NCBI GenBank assembly: GCA_903813345.2
Contig: CAIIXF020000003.1
Span: forward strand, 4,735,815 to 4,799,814
Direction: 5' to 3'
From: Owenia fusiformis
Taxonomy: Eukaryota; Annelida; Polychaeta; Sabellida; Oweniidae
Length of the DNA: 64,000 bases
Made by a program: the position numbers and the translations under genes. This document shows, in pieces, positions 48,430 through 59,420 of the stretch (within the stretch, counting starts at the first letter, position 1; each line of letters opens with the position of its first letter). A model generated the notes under the pieces. That model was not told the origin of the DNA. It saw only the letters and a program-made list of their open reading frames with translations, and searched no databases.

Positions 48430-48840
48430 CTTGTTTTGTCACGTCACTTACCCCACATAAATGACACATGTTGCATGCAGTATAAAAGCATTTGGTAAAT
48501 CATGTGACCAATGACGTAGAAATTATTTAAAAATGGATGAACCAAGCGAGGAATAAGAATTTGAATAAGATTCATATTCACAATTCAGAGGGGAAATTGA
48601 GAAGTTATTAGATCATTGCAGCATGAGGCTACAAGCGATCCTTTCTTAATAGAAGATACGTGTTCGCGATCGGAGAATCACACCAGAGCTCTTGGAATAT
48701 ATAGATGGCGCAAGTCACGTGACTTACCCCACATCAAAACAGTGAACATTGGTTTATATAAAATCATTCGGTAAGTCACGTGACTTACCCCACAAATGAA
48801 TATGTTTACCACAAATGAATATGTTTACCCAATACGATAT
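48430..48840. repeat. CACGTGACTTACCCCACA repeats with a 20-bp perfect palindrome
   Basis: The motif recurs near 48438 (variant), 48716 and 48775. At 48770-48789 it forms the perfect palindrome GGTAAGTCACGTGACTTACC, centred on the E-box CACGTG. 'GTTTACCACAAATGAATAT' is also duplicated at ~48800-48830. No adjacent start site is evident. Confidence 0.6.
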
Positions 48841-49066
48841 GGTACTTGGCATCGCATATATTTATAAAATACTTATCAAATTTATATTTGATCGTGTCAA
48901 ATACTGTTTTGAAGCATCTTACATATTTGTTGTGTAAGACAGTCAATTATATGTGGGATAGTAGGTACCATTTGTTGTAACTGGTTTTGTTTATGTTCGG
49001 CTTAACTTACTCCGTGGGGTAAAAACCGAAGATATTAATGTTACGAATATTGATGCAATAAATACA

Positions 49067-49650
49067 CTATAGGCAGCGCTTGCATTAGGTTAGAAAATTT
49101 GTGAGTCCCAAGGACGCAATTTTTTTAAAAAGGTGTGTCCTTTGAAAAAAAGTGTGTCCCCTATTTCTAGCCTGTTGTGAGGTATAACTTTATTTTAAAA
49201 GCATTTTTTACCAAAACACCTTTCAGTTTATGATTTCTTGCCACGAATTTAAAACGAAAGTAAACGTTAAGTACGGACTGAATAAATGCATGTTCTTTCA
49301 TTCGACAATGAATACATTTTATTTCATGAATAACCTAATATTTGTTTCTGAATAGGAAAAACTGTGGCGTGTCATGGTTTCAAATCTAAAAATAAACAAA
49401 GTCGAAAAAATTCAAGAGAATCATGATTATTTGTAAATATTCAACATGTTGAGCCTTATTTACGATTCAAATAAAGGTGAGAGATCATAATTATTTGTTT
49501 TTGTTAGGTATCGTTGTAAACACATTGTAGTATTGACCTAAAAAAATTTTGCGTCCAAAAAGCGGAAATATTTTCAATTTTTGCGTCCTCCAAATTATTT
49601 TTGAGTCCTTAACATGTACGGGACGCCGTTAATGCAAGCCCTGCTATAGG
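49067..49650 (+). mobile_element. 570-bp hAT-like MITE with CTATAGG target duplication
   Basis: The element proper is 49074-49643 with ends CAGCGCTTGCATTA and TTAATGCAAGCCCTG. CTATAGG flanks both sides (49067-49073, 49644-49650). It is the inverted sibling of 45217-45783. It ends 34 bp from the stop codon of the zinc-finger gene, so it probably lies in that gene's 3' UTR or immediately beyond it. Confidence 0.88.
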
Positions 49651-49676
49651 GGACAGATACAATGTATGTGATAACA

Positions 49677-52600
49677 TTAAGTTGACATATCCATCTTCTC
49701 ATCACAACCCTGAACTGCATCGATTCCATGACCATTATTTTGTTCACTCTCTTTTGTTTTCATTGATTCATTTTGCTCATCATTTGTCCCATGTGTAGGG
49801 TCACTTCCATCAACGCTATCACTGTTTTTATGAACATCCCCATTCACTTGTGACACATCAATATCTTCAGAGCTCTCCGATAAATCACTCTCAGAGTGGT
49901 AGTTCTCATCTTTATTACCAGTGGAAATAGGTTGCCCATTTGGCCTGTGCATCTTTCTGATATGAATCTTTAATTGTCTCTTTAAAGGAAATTTCTTGTT
50001 GCAATCCTCACAAGTGAATTCATGCATGGCATCATGTGCAAGTATCATGTGACGTTGCAGATATTTCTCAAGTCCGAAAGATTCCTGGCAAATTTGACAG
50101 ATGTGGACTTTCTGGATAAGAAAATATGTACATAAGTTAGCATTAACTAATGAAAAACAGCAACTTCCAAAGGAAGCAAATCCAAATGATTTACAATGGC
50201 CGTATATGTCATATTCTAAGAAAATGATATCAGACAAGCAACCTTCATTCTGGTATCATTTTTGCTCCAAGATGGCTGCTGAAATGCAGAACATGAAAGA
50301 AATCAAAGTTGAAAAAGAATACTACAATACATGTATATTCTCACTTTCATTGACCTTGAAAGAAAATGTTTTTACTCATTGGATGAGGTTTAGAGTGGCA
50401 CTCCAGCAGCATTTGTATCACATAAGCAATGGCGGTTTCATAAATGTCTTTCATTCATTGGTAAAACGGTACGAAAGATGTGTTCAAATTCGTGGGAAAT
50501 ATGTTGAAAAGTAGGTCTTAATATGTGGAGATGATGATGGCAGATGACACTTAGATTGAAAATCGGAAATTCTCTCAAATCATGACCCAGGTGTTAGGTT
50601 GTACACCTGCACCTAACATATTTGCCATATTAAGAGTTGAGAGGTGATTTGAAATATATTAAAATACTCTTCCGGGTGGCAGGGACCCGGTATTAAAAAA
50701 TATTTAGAAAAGTAGCTAAAATATATTATTTTCTGTTGAATGGAGCATGTAGGTTATCGCAAACAATTTCAAACAATTCTAAATTGAATTATGAATATTT
50801 TCTGAACATGGGTGTATCTTTTAGATCCATTCATTATCTTCAAAAAAGTATATATAATGATAATTTATTTAATCAGACTTAAGTGATATTGAAGGGGCAA
50901 TGGACCAATCAACATGCTTTTTCAAAAATGTTGACCTAATTTTCACCAAAAATGCAACCTTTTATTATATTGTTGAATGCCTAACTAGAACTTGCTTTGC
51001 AACATGTTCTATTTCCTAAGAGGAAAAGTTGATTGCTCCAGGAACTTTAAAAATACTGAATTTGGATGACCAAAATGAACTGTAACCAATGGATGGCATG
51101 AGATTTTTCAATGGAGAAATAACATTGGGAACATTTATCTTAAAGCAATTAAGTTTTCCTTTCAAGAAATATTTGATACATTAAAATAAAGAATAGTAAT
51201 GCATTAAACAATGTAAAAACAAGGCACAGATGTGAACAATATCGTACCTAAAACACAGCAGTGTGACAGTGAACAATTTAGGACGGAAAATCCAAAATGG
51301 CCACCTTAAAATTTACCCAGAATGCCCAAAAACTAATCAGTTCTTAACTTTGATACGTAGAAACATCCCTGAAAATTTCAGATGAATCCATCAAATGGTT
51401 TGGCTGGAAACCTGTAGACAAGTCTTGAAAGTGAAGATTTTAGGAAAGAAAATCCAAAATGCCCACCTTAAAATTAACCCAGAATGCCCAAAAACCAATC
51501 AGTTGTTAACTTTGATATGTAGAAACATCCCTGTAAATTTCAAATGAATCCGTCAAATGGTTTGGCTGGAAACCTGTAGACAAGTCTTGAAAGTGAAGAT
51601 TTTAGGATGGAAAATCCAAAATGGCCACCTTAAAATTTACCCAGAATGCCCAAAAACTAATCAGTTGTTAACTTTGATACGTAGAAACATCCCTGTAAAT
51701 TTCAAATGAACCCGTCAAATGGTTTGGCTGGAAACCTGTAGACAAGTCTTGAAAGTGAAGATTTTAGGACGGAAAATCCAAAATGGCCACCTTAAATTTT
51801 ACCCAGAATGCCAAAAAACTAATCAGTTCTTAACTTTGATACGTAGAAACATCCCTGAAAATTTCAGTTGAATCCCTCAAATGGTTTGGCTGGAAACCTG
51901 TAGACAAGTCTTGAAAGTGAAGATTTTAGGAAAGAAAATCCAAAATGCCCACCTTAAAATTAACCCAGAATGCCCAAAAACCAATCAGTTGTTAACTTTG
52001 ATATGTAGAAACATCCCTGTAAATTTCAAATGAATCCGTCAAATGGTTTGGCTGGAAACCTGTAGACAAGTCTTGAAAGTGAAGATTTTAGGACGGAAAA
52101 TCCAAAATGGCCACCTTAAAATTTACCCAGAATGCCCAAAAACTAATCAGTTCTTAACTTTGATACGTAGAAACATTCCTGAAAATTTCAGATGAATCTG
52201 TCAAATGGTTTGGCTGGAAACCTGTAGACAAGCTGAAAAGTGAGACGCCGCCCGCCCGCCTGCCCGCCCGTCAAGCTGACGACAATATTGTACCTTAGGT
52301 ACGATAATAGGTATGATAAAAAATGAAAATGAGGTTAACATCTTTGAAAAGTGTGTTGATGGGTTGATTGCTAGTTAAATATCTCCGAGTTTGTTTGACT
52401 TTATCATTACTGTATATAATTTTCTTTGAGATAATGAATGGATCTAAAAGATAAATCTGTCTTCATTGTCAGAAAATAGTCATAAACCAAGATATAACCG
52501 TCTGAAATTGTTTGCGATAACCTCCATGCTCCTTTATACACAAAGTTGTTGAGATGTTGATCTTTATTATCTGAAAGTTTCATGTAATTATATTAGAAAA

Positions 52601-52786
52601 TAGCAAAGTTAGAGCAGGGCGTCCAAGACTTTTGGATCACCCCTCGTACATGTCCCCCATGACTAACCTGGCTGAAGTGATGCCTCATATGGTCTTTCAC
52701 TTGGCTCTTCGATGTGAATGATTTCCCACATACAGGGCAAACTAATGACTTGGGGCCATTGGTGTATCTCCTATCACCATCCTTAC
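49677..52786 (-). CDS. C2H2 zinc-finger protein, two 3' exons (partial)
   Basis: Minus-strand exon 52786-52668 (acceptor ACTTGCAG, donor GTTAGT) encodes CPVCGKSFTSKSQVKDHMRH-H, a C-x2-C-x12-H-x3-H finger. The next exon, 50111-49677 (acceptor CTTATCCAG), continues in phase and encodes two more fingers: CQICQESFGLEKYLQRHMIL-AH (49 kb side, H-x4-H) and CEDCNKKFPLKRQLKIHIRK-MH. It then has an acidic Ser/Asp/Glu/Asn-rich tail of about 85 residues ending DMST. The visible 183 residues are the C-terminus; upstream exons should lie above 52786 but are not identified. The protein is probably nuclear and DNA-binding; target unknown. The intron (50112-52667) carries a 162-bp tandem-repeat element. Finger spacing with a short linker is typical; no named orthologue is recognised. 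Confidence 0.85.
50112..51240. other. Zinc-finger gene intron, left part
   Basis: A 137-codon plus-strand frame at 50101-50514 overlaps the splice acceptor of the zinc-finger exon on the other strand and has no known motif. The rest is AT-rich. Confidence 0.5.
51241..52305. mobile_element. 1.07 kb element of 162-bp tandem repeats with ATCGTACCTAA ends
   Basis: About six units of exactly 162 bp: GAAGATTTTAGG starts at 51433, 51595, 51757, 51919 and 52081. Units hold AAAATCCAAAATGGCCACCT, TTACCCAGAATGCCCAAAAA and GGTTTGGCTGGAAACCTGTA. The array is followed by a CCGC/CCCG tract (52243-52270). The outer ends ATCGTACCTAA and TTAGGTACGAT are inverted, so the array seems to be the body of a mobile unit inserted in the zinc-finger intron. 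Confidence 0.8.
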
Positions 52787-53049
52787 CTGCAAGTGAAATC
52801 AGAATATTGTCATGACTGTTTTGTCTCTTAGCCCTATATAGTAGGATTCGACTGCAATGTTAACCAAAACCAAAAACCATATACTAGAACAGCAACTCAA
52901 CGGTGTACCAAAACCCACTGAACATAACATGTTTTGTTAAATACCCGCCATCCTAAAAATGTCTTCTTGAGCAGAGCTCATTTGTTCCTAGGCATCAGCA
53001 TATAAAAGGATCCGTTACCTAATTGTATTGTATTTTGTTTACCACCAAT
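52787..53049. other. Zinc-finger gene intron, upstream part
   Basis: AT-rich; no exon recognised. Confidence 0.4.
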
Positions 53050-53341
53050 GAAGGTGAGGAATAGTTCTTGGGTATCGTATACGGTCGTAATTTACGTAAT
53101 TAACATGGAATATAGACCAAGAAACCCCTCCTTGAAGGAGCCCTGTGTTCTTTTATGTGCACTTATACATAGACATACAAGTACACACCACAGCCTTTTG
53201 TATGAGTTGCGGACCACTCAGTCGAACACCCTGAAGTACTTCACGCAAACAAGCAAATTTAGTCTTGCCTGAACCGGGGATCGAATCCAGGACCTATTCA
53301 TAAGAGGTACCTGCGCTACCGCTGAGCTACACCGGTGGACT
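53050..53341 (-). mobile_element. tRNA-derived SINE
   Basis: The minus strand starts with a tRNA-like head: GGTGTAGCTCAGCGGTAGCG (A box) and, about 35 bases later, GGATTCGATCCCC (B box), both near consensus for polymerase III promoters. The acceptor stem is not maintained. A body of about 220 bp follows, with no coding potential. The 74-codon plus-strand frame across it is incidental. Confidence 0.75.
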
Positions 53342-53599
53342 TTTTATGTACCTGAAGGTGCCCCCAAAGATTTCATTGAAAATAATATGGAAATATTTAC
53401 TTTTATCAATTATGAACACTATCAAAAATGAAAAAATTAGGTAATTTGGATTCTTATTTGGATTAAAACTAAGGTCATTCAGTGCATTTAAGTTTGACTT
53501 CGCAAATCATTCTAAATATCATTTTAGGGGATGTTAGTCTTCATTCATGATCATTTTAAGTATGTTGACCATTCCTCAATCGATATATCAGAACATCGT
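53342..53599. other. Spacer without recognised feature
   Basis: AT-rich; nothing recognised. Confidence 0.4.
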
Positions 53600-54000
53600 T
53601 AAGGTAGAACACAAAGGGCAGCATATTGAAAACACATATCATAAAAAAACTATAAACTTAATATATCTTTTGAAAAAATGAACCTTAATAAATGTGTTCT
53701 CAACAATAGTACCATGATCACCTCAGTTGGTATACAGTAGGCATTCAACCTAGATGGTAGATTTAAATAGCATTAAGGTGGGACACAAAGGGCAACATAC
53801 TGAAAACGCAAATCATAAAATAACCCCTAAAATAATATATCATATGATAAAATGAACCTTGTTAAATGTGTTCTGAACAATAGTACCATGATCACCCTTA
53901 TTGTGTATACTGCGTTTAACTAGGTATTCAACCTAGAAATTATGTCAAAACATCATTAAAGATTAGGTAGAACGCAAAGAGCAACAGTTGAAAATGCAAA
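53600..54000. repeat. Tandem repeat, unit ~174-189 bp, 2.3 copies
   Basis: AGGTAGAACACAAAGGGCA-like starts at 53602, 53776 and 53965. Units share ATGAACCTT, AAATGTGTTCT and AACAATAGTACCATGATCAC. Confidence 0.8.
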
Positions 54001-54114
54001 ACCTAAATTCAAGCTAAATCTAGTTGCGACTTTCCATTGCATTATATTTTCATTTGGCATTGTCAAAGAAATTAAAACAAAGATAGATGACATAATGGTC
54101 TAAGTTTATTTTAT

Positions 54115-54522
54115 TTGAACACTTAACAAGCAATATTCATTCAAACAAATGACTAGCCGAAACATATTTTTGGGATTATCAGGCTCATTGCTTACATATC
54201 ACATGTTCTAATAGTATACCCCATGAACAGATTTTTGAAAAACATATTTTAAGTTACCTTTTATTAATTGTTTTATTGCAAATGACACATGTTTTTCTTT
54301 GATCTTGTTATCATTGAAAATTGAATATACATGTTTTGAATTGAGTGGCCATATTGAAAATTCCTTCTTGAGCTGAGGTCTTACACCCATAAGGCATAAG
54401 CTTATAAAATTTGAACCAAATCCATTGGCCCATATTTGAGCTATTGTCTGGATAGATAAACAGTCAGATTGACGGATGGGCTGCTTTTCTATATACCTCA
54501 CGATCTTCATTCGGTGGGATAT
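54115..54522 (-). repeat. Dispersed repeat, inverted copy of 59930-60150, with a CGAAC-type end
   Basis: 54115-54345 is the inverse of 59930-60150 (AACAAGCAATATTCATTCAA, GACTAGCCGAAACATA, ATAGTATACCCC). It continues to 54522 through a segment ending CCTCACGATCTTCATTCGGTGGGAT, which resembles the right end of the ATCCCAACGAAC family. The 100-codon minus frame here is incidental. Confidence 0.6.
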
Positions 54523-54523
54523 C

Positions 54524-55050
54524 TACTTTCATGACTGAAACTATTATACATGTCTCAAATATGAGTTAAAAAGCTTATGAATTTGTAAATGTACTTTCAT
54601 GACTGAAACTATAATAAGTTTATTTATCTACTATATGCATACATGCATCAAATATGAGTTAAAAAGCTTATGAATTTGTAAATGTACTTTCATGACTGAA
54701 ACTATAATAAGTTTATTTATCTACTATATGCATACATGCCTCAAATATAAGTTAAAAAGCTTATGAATTTGTAAATGTACTTTCATGACTGAAACTATAA
54801 TAAGTTTATTTATCTACTATATGCATACATGCCTCAAATATAAGTTAAAAAGCTTATGAGTTTGTAAATGTACTTTCATGACTGAAACTATAATAAGTTT
54901 ATTTATCTACTATATGCATACATGCACCAAATATGAGTTAAAAAGCTTATGAATTTGTAAATGTACTTTCATGACTGAAACTAGAATCAGTTTATATTGT
55001 ATATATCTACTACTGTATATGCATACATGTATCAAATATGAGCTAATAAA
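54524..55050. repeat. Tandem repeat, 93-bp unit, ~5 copies
   Basis: TACTTTCATGACTGAAACTA starts at 54524, 54592, 54685, 54778, 54871 and 54964. After one short first step (68 bp) the period is exactly 93. Units hold ATGCATACATGC and GAGTTAAAAAGCTTATGAAT. Confidence 0.92.
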
Positions 55051-55059
55051 GGACCCACG

Positions 55060-55985
55060 GTCCTGTGCTCACACAGTTTGGAACCTTCAGAGGAATGAAT
55101 ATACTGACTCTCAAACAAAAATATTGATTTGGATTTGTAGTCTCGAACTTTGAGAAACTTAGATAGCACAGTTGTGTGACCTAGTTTGATGACCTTTGAC
55201 CTGAAAATTTTACTTATTCAGAGCTCAGTAAGGTCTTTTGAGATTAAGCTGACCAAAATTAATATCCAAAAATCAATTTGAAAAATCAATTTTTTGACCT
55301 TTGAAGGTCACTGAAGGTCAAGTAAAGGTCAAATTCTAAAACTAATGTCAGATTTGAACTTCTGGCAACTTGTAGATGATTTTCCCCAAAAATTGGTCAA
55401 ATTGAAGCAAGTTGAAAAATAACTCTGTTTTTTACTTCAAATATCTCAAAAACGGTAAAAATTTAATGCTGACATAATATATTGAGCAATATGTAGGGAA
55501 TGCTTAAATCTAGTAATGATGTAATTCATTGCAAAAAATGATCAAGTATAAGGCAAACTTTGAGAAACTTGTCAATCACAAACCCTGCCATTGACTTTAT
55601 ACATGAGAAAGTATCCTGAAAATGAGTCCTAGTTTTTGTCAAATTTTATAGAGTAAACACCAAAAACTGTAATTCCAAGAGCTTTGTAATCTTCAGAGGA
55701 CATAAGTTGCATATACACCAACTACTAAAAATTATTTGAAAGTTCTACTTCAACAAAGTGTCTCGTATTAACAGAAAATTTGACTTTTTGACGTCAAAAT
55801 CAGCAATTTCTCAGAAACCAGGCGAACTTGGAAAATGGCGATGATAGGTCAAATAGGCATTATGGATATGCATAAAATGAATGAGGATATGACTCAATCC
55901 GAATAGAAGTTTTAATTTGTGCGGCCAATGTTGACGGACGGACCAACAGACGCCCGGTCGATCCCAAAGGCTCACTGTGTGAGCC
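55060..55985. mobile_element. Repeat element with GCTCACACAG ends and nuclear-receptor-type half-sites
   Basis: Inverted ends: GTGCTCACACAG near 55068 and CTGTGTGAGCC near 55974. The interior contains six or more AGGTCA/TGACCT half-sites at 55177-55335. A GACGGACGG tract lies near 55933. No coding frame, so probably non-autonomous. Confidence 0.5.
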
Positions 55986-56497
55986 AATCAGTTCCAAGAT
56001 TTTCATACTAAGAATCATCCCTGAAAAATTGATCCCTCAAATGGTTAACCTGAAAACGCAGACAAGACTTTACAGACAAGATTTTAGGACGGAAAATCAA
56101 AAATGGCTGCCTTAACATTTACCCAGAATGCCGAAAACCTAATTAGTTCTAGATTTTCATATTATAAATCATTCCTTAAAATTTGAAATCGATCTGTCAA
56201 ACTGTTATCCTGAAAATGGATAGACAAGCCTTCACAGACACGATTTTAGGACGGAAAAGCCAGAATGACCAACTTAAAATTAACGCAGAATGACTAAAAA
56301 GTAATCAGTTCTAGATTTTCATACTAGAAATCATTCCTAAGCCTCAAACAGTTAACCTGAAAATGCATAGACAAGACTTTACAGACAAGATTTTAGGATG
56401 GAAAATCCAAAATGGCTGCCTTAACAATTATCCAGAATGTCGAAAAACTAATCAGATCTAGATTTTCATACTAAAAATCATCCCTGAAAATTTGAAA
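55986..56497. repeat. Diverged ~165-bp tandem repeats, left block
   Basis: Three or so units contain GATTTTAGGACGGAAAATC, AAATGGCTGCCTTAAC and ACCCAGAATGCC, so they are distant relatives of the 162-bp array at 51241-52305. The series resumes at 57550 after an inserted foldback. Confidence 0.75.
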
Positions 56498-57549
56498 GGA
56501 TGGGTATCGATATGGCGAACTTTTTGAGCACACATTTCTCTTAAACCAGTCATCAAAAAAACACATTGTAAATTTAATGGTCATCTTTTGAATGGTAACA
56601 ATATAATTTGAAAAAATATATATACTTTCATCTATATTGTTTTAGAAAACACACCAAACACTTGTTTTGTTCTTGGTTTCATGTTTCCAGAGTGAAAAAA
56701 TGAAACATCTTTCTGAACCTCATTGGAACAAAACGACATAAACGCAACATGTCTAGGTCTCTCAATATTGTAATTATACAAAGGGATTGATTTTAAAAAA
56801 GTATCTTGTTAACCTCTTGACTACCTGGAGTGACGAGATTTCTCGTAACCTCTTGACTACCTGGAGTGACGAGATTTCTTGTCACCTAAGAAATGACCTT
56901 GAAACCCAGAGTGACGAGAAAATCCGTCACAAAATTGTTCACTAAAAATGGCTGTTATTTGAACAGTTTTCATCCAATTTACACAAATTTTTTTTAAAAT
57001 GTGAAGAAATGATCTCTGCCTTCTAATCTTACTAAGTTGAGCATCTGTAGCTGTATAGGTATGTAGTATAATGTCAAAAGGTGGTAAAAATGAGAAAAAT
57101 CTCTGGTTTCAACTGATTTTAGAGCCTCGGATTCAAGAGGTTAATGAAACAAAAGGTTTATCTTGATTTTAATCCATTTCGGGGGGATTTTGTTTTAATT
57201 TTTTGAATACTTTTTTAAAATCAACCAAAAATTCCTTTGTATAACTATATAATATTGAGAGGTCTAAAAACATGTTGTATATGCTATTTTGTTCCAACAA
57301 GGTTCAGAAAGACATTGTATTTCATTCTCAAGAATTGGTAGAAAGGAGCAAAAACAATTGCACTCAAAATACAAAAAATGTTAACAAAAACAGTAATATA
57401 AAATATTTCTAAATAATTTTCGCATTAAATTGTTGTCAATCAGTCAACATTACATAAAATACCGTATTTTTTTACAGAATGTTTTCAATGATTGGTTTAA
57501 GAGAAAAACATTGTTGAATTCAGTTCTCCATATCGATACCAATCCTTTA
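56498..57549. mobile_element. 1.05 kb foldback element inserted in the repeat array
   Basis: Left end GGATGGGTATCGATATGG and right end CCATATCGATACCAATCC are inverted. The arms continue inward about 320 bp (CTTTCTGAACCT-TTGGAACA, CTCTCAATATT, GATTTTAAAAAAGTAT). A 33-bp direct duplication (CCTCTTGACTACCTGGAGTG twice at 56814-56880) lies in the centre. No reading frame. Confidence 0.75.
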
Positions 57550-57880
57550 TCCGTGAAATGGTTATCCTGAAAATGAGTAGACAAGACTTTAACGACACAA
57601 TTTTAGGACGGAAAATCCAAAATGGTCACCTTAAAATTTACCCAGAATGCCAAAAAATTAGTCAGTTCTAGATTTTCAGAATCATCCCTGAAAATTAGAA
57701 ATTGATCTACCAAATGGTTCACCTGAAAACACATAGACAAGACTTTACAGACAAGATTTTAGGACGGAAAATCCAAAATGGCTGCCTTGACATATACCAA
57801 AAATGCCAAAAAAATAATCAGTTCTAGATTTTCATACTAAGAATCATCCCTGAAAAGGATCCGTACCTATTAGTGTACCT
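57550..57880. repeat. Diverged ~165-bp tandem repeats, right block
   Basis: Two further units with GACGGAAAATCCAAAATGG and TTACCCAGAATGCC continue the array interrupted at 56498. Confidence 0.7.
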
Positions 57881-58593
57881 ATAAGAACTTAGAAACTTAT
57901 TGAAAAGGGTAAAATGGAATTCCAGAATTATTTTATGCAATTTGAATCTTTATTAAACAGGCAATGCGCCTATTTTTGAAGGAAAAAGGACAAAATATTA
58001 TTTGAGACATGTCACTCACACAGTCAATCAAATATGATAAAAACTTTAATTTGGGATAATACTGGAGTGAAAAAAAATTACTCGCAGAGAAAACAGCATT
58101 TGAAGTTCAGAGATTGAAAAAAGTGAATTACCACTTTTCACAAAGTGTATGTTTTAAATAACTCTTGGATTAAAAGATGGCGTATGCTTGAAAATCCTGT
58201 CAAAAATGAATGGATAAGTAACGCAAACAATAATGCCATCTTTGCTAAAAACTTGACATATATAAATTGATAGATCAAAAATATTTTTTCATGATCTAGT
58301 GTCAACTCTGATGTGGTCTGTTTGAGCTTTTTTGGTGTCAAATGAAAGATTGGGTACTTATTAATCCATTGGAAATACTATGAAGATCAAAAGTGAGACT
58401 TCATTTACGCACTTTGTCCCTTTAAGTATATTTTCAACAAATCATAAAAATAGTGTGGAAAATATGGTAAAAAGGTATTTTTAACACATGTCATGTTGAT
58501 TCTTCAAATGAGTAATTTTGACATATTTTTTCAGAACATTGATTAAAATCTTGAGTTTTCTAGATAGACTTAATCTCACTTGTCAATACTAGA
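57881..58593. other. Stretch without recognised gene
   Basis: AT-rich; a 67-codon minus frame at 58138 lacks motifs. Confidence 0.4.
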
Positions 58594-59420
58594 TAATGGC
58601 AACTCCGCGGAGTAGCAAATCCCAACGAACAAAATATCAATTACCGAATTCCAATCAATTATACTCATTACTTTGATTAAAATTGGAAGATTTAGATTTA
58701 GAATTGCGAATTCCTGCAAAACAGCCATTTTGAATTTTCTGAGGTACCAATCTGAAAAATAATACCATAATTATGATCTACTCCAAAATTCCTTCAATTT
58801 GAGTATAATATAGCCATACTTTGAAGGGATCAAAAAATTATTGTGAAATCGTACATTAGACGGCCATTTTGAATTTTACCAGGCTCGAATCAGAAAAAAG
58901 ATACAATATTTGCAATCTACTCTTAATTGCCTTTCATTTGAGTATAATAAAGCTATACTTCAGAAAGATCTAAAAATTAGCGAAAGTCTCTGTTTTCCTG
59001 ATGTTGTGAATATATACTACCAAAATTTCAAACAATAATATTAATTACTTCGGTTTAGAATGAAAAATTTATGATTTTTGCGAAAAAGTCTCGTCATTTT
59101 TAAAGAGGCGGCCATCTTGAAAAAACTCTTCGTAAAACTCTTTATCAACATACATCTTTCCACCAAATATGAAGAAAATCGGTCAACTAATATTTGAGTT
59201 ATCTTCCGGACTGACCGACCGACCGACCGACCGACCGACCGACCGACCGACCGACCGACCGACCGACCGACCGACCGACCGACCGACCGACCGACCGACC
59301 GACCGACCGACCGACCGACCGACCGACCGACCGACCGACCGACCGACCGACCGACCGACCGACCGACCGACGGAGGGCTTCACTATATCCCTACAGAACT
59401 TCGTTCGTTGGGATAATAAG
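58594..59420 (+). mobile_element. Full-length ATCCCAACGAAC-end element with (CCGA)n
   Basis: The left end GGCAACTCCGCGGAGTAGCA runs into ATCCCAACGAAC (58619-58630). The right end GTTCGTTGGGAT lies at 59403-59414, so the tips form an inverted repeat. Between them are repeated 'GCCATTTTGAATTTT' blocks, a GGCGGCCATCTTGAAAAAAC segment, then GAGTTATCTTCCGGA, the tetranucleotide tract and CTTCACTATATCCCTACAGA. No transposase. Partial copies are at 11549, 37572, 45893 and 47990. Confidence 0.8.
59213..59371 (+). repeat. (CCGA)n microsatellite, ~39 uninterrupted units
   Basis: Perfect GACC/CCGA repetition over about 158 bp, inside the right part of the dispersed element. Four-base units give frames that read (Arg-Pro-Thr-Asp)n on plus and (Gly-Arg-Ser-Val)n on minus; these are artefacts. 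Confidence 0.97.

Noticed and set aside
50101-50514. 137-codon plus-strand frame
   Set aside because: It overlaps the splice acceptor of the zinc-finger exon on the other strand, lies mostly in the intron and has no motif.
53270-53341. Functional tRNA gene on the minus strand
   Set aside because: A and B boxes are good, but the acceptor stem does not pair and a repeat body follows; it fits a SINE head.
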